A stretch of DNA of 64,000 bases from Synanceia verrucosa (Eukaryota; Chordata; Actinopteri; Perciformes; Synanceiidae): NCBI GenBank assembly GCA_029721515.1, contig CM056562.1:3031593-3095592 (forward strand). Reading direction: 5' to 3'. Positions within the stretch are counted from its first letter, which is position 1. Every line of letters starts with the position of its first letter. Positions 11,401-22,000 of this stretch are shown piece by piece. The notes under the pieces were generated by a model that was not told the origin of the DNA, made no database searches, and saw only the letters and a list, made by a program, of their open reading frames with translations. The translations under genes and the position numbers were made by a program.

Positions 11401-12404
11401 TTTAGTTTCGCTGTAAAAGTTCACTCTGGTCGGGAGCGGTGCTTGGTTTTGTTCTCTGTTCTCAACACGGCAGTCAGGACACAAACTCCCATTCTACAGC
11501 TAAGTCATATGCTGAAATAAATAGTTTCTGAAAATAACTGTGGTGACAAGTCATATAAAATTCCACAAATTCTTGGAGGATACAGGTTCGTTTTTTTTCA
11601 GATGCATTACAGTCATATAGTGTCCATAACTTGTTATCACTGCAACTTTATTTCAAGGATTTACTCAAAATAATAATAATGTGTTAGAGGCCGTAAAGCT
11701 CTTTCCACCCTTGTTCAACAAGAGTAAACAAAATGATGCTGACATTCAAACACTATAGTTAAACACACTTTTATAAAACCACCGCTGATCACCACTCCTC
11801 TGTTTTTGTGTTTTCAACCTGGCTGCAGAGATTTTACCCCTCCATGTTCAGTCCCTCCAGCAATTCAGTGTTTTTTTTTTTTTTGTTTTTTTTTGTGGTT
11901 GTTGGGAATAAAAAAGCTTGAATGTGCAGCGGCTTTTTTCCAATAATTGTGTGAAAATTTTCAGAGTTTTATGTGACTACTTTTGTGAAAAATTGTGGAA
12001 ATTGGCAAAACTTGCAAGTCAACAAAAAAATTGTACGATTGAAACGTATGATTTTAAAAAAGAAACTACTGATTAAAAAAAAGAGTCATATATTTGATAA
12101 TAACAAACTGAATACAATAACTGAGCAACACAGAAACAGCTGTGGAAATATTTAGATCTCATCTGTTTTGTTTTGTTTTTTTTTGGTTTTTTTTTAAACT
12201 TATGAGAACCATGGGCTAAAAGTGACAAAAACATCTTTGAGTCATAAAAGTGACCGAGCTTCACAAAACTGTCTGCAGGTCGATGAGAAAATTACATGCC
12301 GAGCAGTGTTTAGTGTGACACCAGAGAGGAACTCATGGGCCAACCAAAAGCGCTACTGGTATGGAAAACAAAAGATTCATATTTATTTGCTTATTAGTAA
12401 CATG
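11401..12404. other. Non-coding with T- and A-rich homopolymer patches
   Basis: T-rich runs lie at 11869-11893 and 12168-12198. No exon or repeat family was recognised. Confidence 0.4.
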
Positions 12405-12756
12405 AGTGTAGTGGTTAGCACTGTAGCCTCACAGCAAGAAGGTACCAGGTTCGATTCCCGGCCCGGGGCCTTTCTGTGTGGAGTTTGCATGTTCTCCTCA
12501 TATCTGTGTGGGTTCTCTCTGGTACTCTGGCTTCCTCCCACCATCCAAAAACATGCATGGGGATTAGGTTAATTGGTTAATTTAAATTGACCGTAGGTGT
12601 GAATGTGAGTGTGAGTGGTTGTCTGTCTCTATGTGTCCTGTGATGAACTGGAGACTTGTCCAGGGTGTACCCTGCCTTTCACCCTAAGACAGCTGGGATA
12701 GACTCCAGCCCCCCAAAGACCCTATGAGGATAAGAGGTAGCTAATGGATGGACGTT
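12405..12756 (+). repeat. tRNA-headed SINE-like repeat, full-length copy
   Basis: It begins GTAGTGGTTAGCACTGTAGC and contains GGTTCGATTCCCGGC, which match the A-box and B-box regions of a tRNA-like head. The body GGAGTTTGCATGTTCTCC ... CCAAAAACATGCATGGGG follows. The tail is GGATAAGAGGTAGCTAATGG ATGG. The same repeat occurs at 15.4, 25.2, 48.2, 50.0 and 52.4 kb. Pol III origin is inferred from the head. Confidence 0.8.
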
Positions 12757-14810
12757 CTATGTCTTCCTTATTCATACCAGTAGTTTAGTACATTTTTGTT
12801 TACTTATTTTTAACATACCCTTGAATAATGGGAAATGTGTAAAAGAATAAGGCAATACTACAGACTACATTTTATTTGGTCTAATTTGAATAAAAATGTG
12901 TGTTTGAAACAATCATTTCCAAGATAATTTAATAGTTTAATTTATTAACATGATATCTTTGTTTGAAAATAATGGACATAATGGATGATTTTTCTTTAAA
13001 AGGTCATAAACTTTGCAAATAAAGCAAAGGTGAAGAGCATAGTGAAACCTTCCTGTGGACCATAAAGAAAAGAAGAGCAGTTGTTCTGTGTGTCCTTGTG
13101 GTTGAACCAGGCCAGGTTCAAGTTCGGTCAGGAGTTCTTCAATAAATCTGGGATAACTTGAAAGACATAACTTGAGACCTGAAACATAATGTAGGAAGTC
13201 CAGAAGCTTCAGATGGTAAAAATCAGCAGAGGAGTGAATCATCCCCAAAGACAGGGTTTCATTTTCTGATAAATGATCATGAGATCAGGTCCTGTCATCT
13301 ACCAGGAAAGTTTGTTTGCATGTATTGGACTGTAAGCCCACTAGTTCAACATGGAAACAAACATGTTTTGAAAAATATATACTTTCATATGTCATATGAA
13401 GGAAATGGATCTGACATATTCGAGGTGTGCTGAGCAGCACTGAACCGTTCATATGAAATGTCTGCTGCCCCTGAGGGGGAGGAGCAGGAGTTAAGTGTGT
13501 TTTCAGCGAGCATCCACTCATGTTTGGCGCTCCCACAGCCACTGCATCTTTAACACATTTTGGAACAAAGCCCATGAACAGTGAGCTTCCCCCAGTGGGA
13601 AAACAGGCCTGATCTTCTCCCCTTGGTTAGATTTTTAACAAACCCAGTGATCAATGAGCACTGGTCCGGAAACAATGAGGAACTTGGGCCTATTAGCGGT
13701 TTTCAGAGACCAGGCGGGTCCTTCAGTAACAGGGTCAGCAGTCTGCTGGCCTCCTAACACATCGGGACTCTGCTGGACTTTAAGCTGTCTCTTCACCTCA
13801 GCACCAACCATTCATCTGCATGTTTTCTGGGTTGATGAGGATGTGAGGTCAGCGAACTGTGGGCCAAAAGACGAACATGATTGCAGGGGACAAAATAATG
13901 ACCGAACACTGCGAAGTTGCTAAAGTGTGTCATACATTATTATGCAAGCAGGGCGCTGTGTGGCTGAAATAAAACAAGAGGAGGGACATGGACGGGCTTG
14001 TGTGGTTGGCCAAAACAGCTCAGTGTGCAGTTCACCAGCACTTCCTCCTCATCTAACACTGTGCTAGGCTGCTGTTAGCTTCTCCCTCAACACAGACAAA
14101 CCCAGCTGCCCTCAGCTTTACTAAGCTTTATACCGACCTTCATCTCATCGATCACCACTTCACTGCTCTCATACCATCAATTTCAGAGAACAAGTAGTCA
14201 GCATAAAACTGCAAAGAGCTGCGGAATTGGTGGAGACCAAAAACAGAGCTAAAAGACAGTGAATATTCCCATGCTTTTCTAACTTCTGTGTTTTCACAAA
14301 AGTTTGATTTAAAAAACAGACCTGTGTTGTGGTGGCAACCATAGGTCAAATCATAAAGCACTCCTGGACTGGATCCTTTCCTTTGTCTGATATTTATTAA
14401 AGGGGAAGTTGTGTTTTTTTTTTATAAATTGGACCTTATTTCTGTGATATAATACTGCCATTTACTGACATTTAACTTTGGAATCATGTGGAGTATTTCT
14501 GATGATATTTGGATTTGATTGTATCTATTTAACAAGAGTGAATGGGGCACCGAAATGCAGCCAGTAAATTGACCATTTCTGAAATAACAGACGTTTAATA
14601 AGATGGGCAACACTAATACTATTCAAATTTGAATCAGGGTTGTCCGTAACCTGAGAAAAGGCAGTGTGAAGGCCACAGAGGTGACCACTAAGAGTCCTTA
14701 GTAAACAATAATATACAGGAAGTAGAGTCTGTCTACAGATTGAATTTTTGTCAAGTTACAGACAACTCCTGACTCAAATAAGAATATTAATATTTTCATT
14801 GCATGGCACA
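12757..14810. other. Non-coding, nothing recognised
   Basis: No recognisable exon, tandem array or transposon ends in this 2-kb stretch. Confidence 0.4.
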
Positions 14811-15441
14811 TATGGCGCTTTTCCACTACACAGTGAATTTATGAATTTCTCTGTGAGATAAATTAAGTATCTAGCTATCTATCTATCTATCTACACAGTG
14901 ACGGCACGGTACGGCCCAGTTTTGTTGCTTTTCCATTACAACTGAGTACCGGTACCGGTTACGGCAGCGTGAAACTGACGTAACTTCATTTGCATGCGAC
15001 ACAGAAAGCGGGAAGAAGAAGAACAACAACACAAACAATGGAGGACAAGGAAGCGATCATGTATTTGTTGCTCACTCTATGACTTTTTGTCACGCACAAA
15101 GTGAAAGAAAAGAGACAGAGAAGACTCCAGGGAGTGTAAAAATAGCAAAAACTGTACTAGTGGAAAAGCGCCACAACCGTGTAGAGCCGGTTTTAAAAAT
15201 GGCGGAGTCGAGTTGTGTTTGGTTTTTACAGCCCAGCCGGACATCCCGCATCCAATAATGCTTCCAATGACGACACTCGTTGACCAATCAGTGGAAAGCA
15301 GTCGGCTGACGTTATGTTTTAGTATCACTTCAGCTCACTTGGAACCAGGGCTGAGGAGGTACGAAAAAAGTACATAGTACTAGGTGCCAGGTACTAGTGG
15401 AAAAGCACCACAACCGTGTAGACCCGTACCGTGCCGTGCCT
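14811..15441. mobile_element. MITE with CTTTTCCACTA / TAGTGGAAAAG ends
   Basis: It contains repeated inverted phrases GCTTTTCCACTA, TACTAGTGGAAAAGC, ACGGCACGGTACGG and CCGTACCGTGCCGTG. A related copy in opposite orientation lies at 62148-62600 and shares TGGAGGACA/TGTCCTCCA, AACCAGGGCTGAGGAGGTAC and AAAATGG phrases. Non-coding; superfamily not established. The right end is cut by the SINE that follows. Confidence 0.7.
14836..14890 (+). mobile_element. 55-bp LINE-tail insertion with 10-bp target duplication
   Basis: The MITE sequence is interrupted by 55 bp reading GAATTTCTCTGTGAGATAAA then TTAAGTATCTAG(CTAT)n, the usual 3' end of a fish LINE with its tetranucleotide tail. It is flanked by the perfect duplication CTACACAGTG (14826-14835 and 14891-14900). 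It looks like an extremely 5'-truncated LINE insertion. Confidence 0.8.
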
Positions 15442-15658
15442 GAGACAGACAAACATTCACACCTACGGACAATTTAAATTAGCCAATTAACCTAATCCCC
15501 ATGCATGTTTTTGGATGGTGGGAGGAAGCCAGAGTACCAGAGAGAACCCACGCAGACATGAGGAGAACATGCAAACTCCACACAGAAAGGCCCCGGGCCA
15601 GGAATCAAACCCAGTACCTTCTTGCTGTGAGACGACAGTGCTAACCACTACACCACAA
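15442..15658 (-). repeat. SINE-like repeat, minus orientation, tail missing
   Basis: The reverse complement matches the 12.4-kb copy from the tRNA-like head (GTGGTGTAGTGGTTAGCACT near 15655) to GTGTGAATGT near 15450. The distal tail with GGATGG is absent. It adjoins the interrupted end of the MITE. Confidence 0.8.
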
Positions 15659-16207
15659 GGCAATTTGTTTTGGTAAATGGCTGGCACTCAATGAGTTAAA
15701 AGAAAAAGTTCTATAATTCTATGAAAACAAACTCAAACACTGTCCTGTGGTCATCAAACTGTTTGGCCTCTCTTTCCTTCAGACACACACCTGGCTGTCT
15801 TCACCTGATTATCACAGCTAAGATTCAACTAATATCACCACACAGAAAAAATTTAAACTATAAGCAAATAGTAAGTATATTGACAGCTATAAATCATTCC
15901 TAGGAATTTGTATAAAAGATATGTGGACATGATTTACTTTCTTTACCCATTATGGCTCCAACATGAGCAAGAATATTTTATTTTTTTTCCTGTCATGTTA
16001 TTCTTTCATATATGGAAGATTAGGTGATAATACATTTTCAGTTGAATAATTCAAGTCCAGAATCTTGTCCGTCTGTCTTTTAGATCAGCTGGTTCTTTAG
16101 TCTCAGGTACAGTCCCATCAGTTTTAAGCATGCCATCTATGTGTGTGAGTGTGTTTGCTTTAGTGCTAAATATATATGAATAACTTAACAATGTTATTTC
16201 TTTTAGA

Positions 16208-16282
16208 ATAAAATAAGATAAACTTTATTCATCCCATTGTGAAATAATTTCCTTCAGGATGAATAAAGTTTTATCTGACCTT
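16208..16282. repeat. Short inverted repeat related to LINE tails
   Basis: AGATAAACTTTATTCATCCC (from 16218) is inverted at AGGATGAATAAAGTTTTATC T (from 16257), with a 16-18 bp spacer containing AAATAATTTCC. The phrases resemble the 3' end of fish LINEs joined head to head. Confidence 0.6.
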
Positions 16283-17138
16283 ATCCTCACGTCATGTCAA
16301 ACAGCCACAGGTATTAGTCCCAAAAAACAGGAGCTATCTCCTCTGAGTTTACCCTTTCATAGCTGACTGTCCTGTCAGCTCTGTAAACACAGAGAGGAGA
16401 GGGGAGTTTCATTTCCACAACAGATGCCGTGAGGTCAGACGGTCACGTCAGGATACGATGAGGAGAAGCGGTTTCCCATGATGCCTTGAGGGAGCGAAAG
16501 TCTCATCACGCACTAATGTAGATCAGTGACGCATGGAGAAGCAAATGGATAGCAGAGGCGACTGAAGTTTTCCCTTTAACGTAACATGGGTTTGTACAGA
16601 ACGTGGAGGGAAAGTCATGAGTTATTTTCCTCATTTAATAAAAACATAACCTGCAGTTTAATAAAACCCCAAACATGCTGTGGAATGTTTTTCATCTGAG
16701 AGATACTATTCGATATATAATTATATATATAGTATTTTATTGTGTTTGCTTTATACTCTGCATGTGTCACCCAGTGCAATGAAAGTAATTTATTTCATGT
16801 CTCACTTTCAACACTTTATATTTCTTTAATATTTTCTATTCATAAGAGACTAGAATGACCTTTGACCTCCTGGTTTCTTGTAACGTCTGTGATCAATGAG
16901 CTGAAACCTAATTTACTTTGGATTTTAGCATCCTTTAAAGGCCTGAAATTAAAAATGTACCCATGGATTATTATTTTCATTTCATTCACTTTATTTCCTC
17001 TCAGCAGGCATGTTGCCACAAAATGCTTCCTCACAGTCAAACATACCTAATCCAACCACAGTCAACCTATTGGTCCCCTTGACAACCAAATAAATACCAC
17101 AATATATCTCACATCTCTCTTCTATAGCTTCTATAGCT

Positions 17139-17539
17139 TTGTAAGAGCTGATAATGTAACAAAGATGCATAATAAAAAAATGTAATAATACTCATAACGT
17201 AATATCTGGTTGATAATGTAAAAATCCTGAGTGAATAATGCAATAACTTTTTGTGCAAAAAGTAACAACTTAATGACAATAAGAACTACTAAGAGTTATT
17301 TTATGCATGCTGCTCTCTACATTGAAGCAATTATTCCATCAATCAATAATGTATTTTAATAATTTTTTTATTGTAATAAAATCCAAAAAATATTGTGCTC
17401 CCTTCATAATGTAATAACTGACCCAAACTGGTGACCCAAAGTTATTACATTATGTGCTCAGGATCTTGTTACATTATGCACTCACTTATTACATTTTTTA
17501 ATACATTATGCATTACTGGTACATTATCAGCTCTTACAA
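17139..17539. mobile_element. 401-bp MITE with long inverted repeats, in probable slc30a6 3' UTR
   Basis: The outer ends TTGTAAGAGCTGATAATGTA and TACATTATCAGCTCTTACAA are inverted copies. The match continues imperfectly for over 100 bp inward, sharing TGCATAAT, ATGTAATAA, ATCCTGAG and AATAACTTT phrases. Only a small central spacer remains. The element lies 162 bp downstream of the slc30a6 stop codon in transcript order. Confidence 0.85.
17367..17372 (-). promoter_or_regulatory. Candidate AATAAA polyadenylation signal of slc30a6
   Basis: This is the first exact AATAAA on the minus strand after the stop codon that I found. It lies inside the MITE. A variant ATTAAA is at 17497-17502, also inside the MITE, and another AATAAA is near 16990. 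The choice between them cannot be made from sequence. Confidence 0.35.
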
Positions 17540-17700
17540 GGCTCCCACAAACTGGTAATTTAAAGTTCACATCTTGTTGTCACACTGGGAGTAAATGTCT
17601 TACTGTCTGCTGTCCAGCCAGGACAGAAAAAAAAAATCTCATTGGTTTCAAATATCTGAACTGATGATTGGAGAGACTTCACCTCCATCATAGAGTTCAG

Positions 17701-18306
17701 TCACTGCTGGTACTGTCTGTACTGTGACTGTGGAGCCAGAGGGTTGCTGGTTCCAAACCGGAGCGCTGGCGACCCTCCAAAGGCAGTTCTGTAGCTCTGA
17801 GAGGAGGGCACCCCGCTCCCACTCACCCCAAGTCCAAACCCTGGTCCCAGACTCTGCACACCGAGTCCCAGCCCGCCCCTGGGCTGAGCCAGCATCCCTG
17901 CGTAGGGAGATGCTCCGTAGTGTCCCAGGCCTCCGTAGGGCCTGTGGGTGTGGTGTCCCAGGGTGGGGAGCACCACCGGCGGCACGTTCCTCCCTGGTGT
18001 ATCAAAGGCAAACTCTGGAGGAGGGCTGGGTTTGGAGGGCGTGGAGGTCAGTGGGTCCATGTCTCCTCCTGAAGGCAGGAGTAGAGGAGGCAGAGAGGAG
18101 GAGGTGGCGGCATAACCTTCAGGACCCAGAGGGGGAAGAGAGGAGGCAGAGGAGGAGAGGGCCCCGGTGAGGAGGGGTCTGGTCCAGTCGTCTTTAAAGA
18201 TTTGGACGGTCAGAGTGGAGACAAGTGGCAGCAGGCGGTTGGTGACGTGAGCCAGGACGAGCTGCTCGTTGGCATCACGGCGGATACGAACATGTGCAGA
18301 GCCAGC
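17701..18306 (-). CDS. slc30a6: slc30a6 exon 14, C-terminal domain and tail with stop codon
   Basis: The terminal coding exon has an acceptor CTCTTCAG at 18307 and a stop codon TGA at 17701-17703, giving 201 residues. It begins AGSAHVRIRRDANEQLVLAH and continues through VSTLTVQIFKDDWTRPLL, which is the end of the CDF C-terminal domain. The rest is a low-complexity tail rich in Ser, Pro and Gly with the ZnT6-specific PPPEFAFDTPGRNVPPVVLP and RPYG motifs, ending YRQYQQ. The tail appears longer than the mammalian one, with an extra Ser/Pro/Leu-rich stretch. The open frame continues 29 codons upstream into the intron, but the AG acceptor and homology set the exon border. Confidence 0.95.
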   Translation of the reverse strand, partial: AGSAHVRIRRDANEQLVLAHVTNRLLPLVSTLTVQIFKDDWTRPLLTGALSSSASSLPPLGPEGYAATSSSLPPLLLPSGGDMDPLTSTPSKPSPPPEFAFDTPGRNVPPVVLPTLGHHTHRPYGGLGHYGASPYAGMLAQPRGGLGLGVQSLGPGFGLGVSGSGVPSSQSYRTAFGGSPALRFGTSNPLAPQSQYRQYQQ

Positions 18307-19001
18307 CTGAAGAGGAGAGGTAGAGCAAAAAGTTACAAAAACAGCTGAAAAATGTCTGACAAGATACAAATGAAAGTCCTTTAAAATGTTCATGGTTTTT
18401 AATATGTTTTACAACAGACACTCAGGAGGTTAGGAGGAAAGATTTAATTCTGAATCTACGCAGGACTGCAGGTCTGTAAGGATCTATCAAAAGTGGTCCA
18501 AGGAAGGACCAGTGGTGAACCAGAGACAGGGTCATGAGAGGACAAGGATCATTGATGCAGGTGGGGAGTGAAGGCTGGTCCTGGTGGTCTGATCCAACAG
18601 AGCAGAGAGGTTAATGCTGCTGAAGATAAAGGAGTCACATACCACAGAATAAACCTTCAGGGGTCAGAGGTCACACAGGGGGACCGACACTATATTAGAC
18701 AGGATGTCATGATGTTATGAATGATCAGTGTAAATTTTCAATAAAATTCTTATAAAGTTATATTTTGTTTCTTAATACTTAGCTGTTGCTGATGGGCTTA
18801 ATGCATGATGTGTTTTTGAAGCCACTCCTATGGGATTTTGTTGTTCAGTGACGCTGTAAGAGCTGGTTAAACCAACGACCTTCATCACTGCATGTCTCAC
18901 CTCATCATTCAGCATTTAACTTCTGAATCTGACCTTAAGAAACCAAACTGAAGTCCTCATTTTGTCATTGTTTGCTAATTTTAATGTCAACGACCTCAAA
19001 A

Positions 19002-19063
<62 letters not shown>

Positions 19064-22000
19064 ACAGACACCCCTGTGGGGTACATGTGCAATCAGAAGG
19101 TCAAATCAGTTTGGACAGCTGCTCTGTTAGCAGTGGGCCAACAACTAACAGTTGTGTAACTGCAGCAACATCAGTCACAACAAGAAGAGAAGCAGCACCA
19201 TCAGTAACATAAATACAAACAACAATAAACACAGAGTCAGGCATGATGTGAACAGATGAGGACACTCCACCCGCAGGCAGCTGGAGGTACTACACACAAA
19301 CACACACATGCATGTCTACATTAGCAACAGTGGACTATTGTGCTAGTACGACAAAGTGTGGACTTCTGTTTCTTGTCATTCAAAAATGTACTTTTGTGGT
19401 CTTATTTCCAGAATATTACTGCAAATGTGCAGGTTTTGAATCATGCATCACTACAGTATGTGTCTGTTGAGGGCTAAGCATCTGCACGGCTTCATTTTAA
19501 AGTCATTCATGACTATAGCAAGGTCAGATAAACCGTACGGGTGTACTTTTTTAATAAGGCTATTTTGCTGGGCTTATTTGCTCCTTATTCGTTCATTACT
19601 GCATATCAATATCAGCAATGCAAACATCCTTACTTTACTTTACTTCATCCATACACTGACACACATACACAGCATGGAGGACTGACACCCAACATCAGTG
19701 ATTTGAGGCTGTTATGTGTGAGGCTGCAAGCTTCATGGCTGAAGGGACTGGGTTCGTGCTGCTTCCTCCAGCACCTCTTTGTCCTGGGTCGGACACAGTC
19801 TACCATCAGGGGCTACCTTGCAGCAATCTCTACTGTTCATGAGCAATGTGACGGTCTGTCCACAGGAGCACATAACTTCTGGCAGAGTCGTCCATCCTGG
19901 AGGCTCCTGCTGCCCTCCTGGGACCTTCAGGTGGTTCTCAATGCTCTATGTCTGCCCCCTTTTAACCACTGTCCAGTCTCAACCTTTGGCTTATCGACTA
20001 GAAGATAGTTTAGCTGTTAAATCAGCAAAGCAGGTGAGTGGGCTGGGGGAATGGCATGTCTCAGGTTTTGGAACAGGCACAGGGAGAGCCTCCTTCTATC
20101 AAAACCAGCTTTTGAGCCTGAGGCCCTGGCCAGGATATTTCCCTCTGGACCTCTGGTGCTGGAGGCTTTCCCTGATCCCCCACATCTTTCTGTGGAGCCC
20201 TCAGGCTCTATGTGGGCCTCACCAGGCCCTTCCAAACTTCAGACATGTTTCTTGCATCATATGGAGGAACCATACTGGTCAAGTCCAGTGTCTGGACTCT
20301 TGATTAGTGGATCTGATCTGCTTTGCTTATGGGCGAGCAGGAAGCTGGTGGTGGCCGCATCATGGATGCTGTTTCAGGGCAAACCCTCAGCGGTTTGGTG
20401 TGATACAGCTGGCTGGCTACCCTTGTCAACATTCACCAGGTTTTACTGGTTGTACTTGACTTTTTTTACACTGTCCCCAACATTGCTTCCATCATGGTTA
20501 CAGTGCTGTTTAAACAACCGCAACATCCATGGTTCTATTCCCAACTGCATATCAAAGCCCTCTTTTCACCCCACATCTTCTGTCTGCACCTCAACCACTG
20601 AATATGGGCACTATTTCTTCTTAATACTGAAAAAAGTAACAATAGAGCTGACTACTAGGGGTGTCCTGATACAACTTTTTCACTTCCAATACAATACCGA
20701 TATTGCAGCCTTGAGTATTGGCTGATACCGATATTGATGCACTAATCATGCATACTTTTCTTATCGATCGTGTAGTATGGAGTGTTAGAAAAGACTTAAT
20801 CAAGTGATATTACTCAAACAGAGAGCAATAGTCAGCAACAGTAGGTCTGAGAAAAACTGATCCATTTATCATTAACCAATGAGTTACATAATCTACTAAA
20901 CATAAGAATATTCTACAATTGAATAAATAAATGAAAAATAAATTATAAGATAATGAAAAATGACCTCAATGAAGCCAGTAAACAAAAGAAAAACATTTAA
21001 AAGTGCAAAATAAACACTAGTTTAACTGAAATATAAGCATATGTTACAACTGAATAGAATAAATAAAAAATAATTTAAAAGACCTTGAAAATCTTCATGC
21101 TGTTTTTTGTGATGCATGTTGTCTAGAACACTAGTTATTACAGTAGCCGGGTAGGAAGCAGAAAGCCTGACGGAGCATGTTGAGCACAGAGAGAGCAACA
21201 GTTAGCTGCTTGCTGCTGTATTAACTGTTATTATAGCTGGAAATGTCTCTGGATTTCATTTCAGAAATCTGGTAACTTTATATTAAACTTCTTGGTTATG
21301 TGCCATCACGGGAAACTTTGCACTCAGCTGCAAAGTCGGACTTAAATGAATAATCCTGCCGCATGGCTGACATCACTCCTTCTCTCTCTACTTTGTTAGC
21401 TCCTTAGCTCAGCTGTTGTTATGATCACTGGACTCTGCATGCTGCTCTGGAATGGACTGCCGGTATCGGAAATTTTAAATGTAGTCCGATATAATCCAAT
21501 ACTCATTTTTTTAGCTCATATTGGACCGATATCTGACATCAATATCGGATGGAGACATCCCTACTGACTACAAAATCTAAATACAAAGTGTACTTACACC
21601 ACTCTGTTTTTAGACACAGTAAGTGGGCACAAGAATTAACTTTGAAGGTTCACACAGTTGAGTTAAATTACCTACGATAAATGATCTGCATTCAGCTGTG
21701 AGAGCTGAGTGTGTGTGCTGTCTGTACAGGGTGTGTGTGTTTGTTTCCAAGGACCTCAGTCCTGAGAGCCAGTCTGGCTCAATAGAGACAACAACAATGT
21801 TCCCTTGAAAAAAAAAACTGGAGAAACAGAAAGAGATGGAGAATATCTCTGCATGAACGACTCGTTCCTTCTTTTCGTCTGGGTGAACAAACGGCTGCAG
21901 ATCATCACTCTGAACGGACAAATGGTCGAGAGGATGAGTGAGATGAAGGAGGGCGAGAGAGGATAGTAAAGAGGAAGGAGAGACGAGGAGTCAGAGAGGA

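Noticed and set aside
12405..12572. Possible tRNA gene from the A- and B-box-like sequence
   Set aside because: No complete cloverleaf; the match is the head of a dispersed SINE-like repeat with several copies in the window.
17724..18170. 148-codon plus-strand open frame
   Set aside because: It is the antisense shadow of the GC-rich last coding exon of slc30a6.
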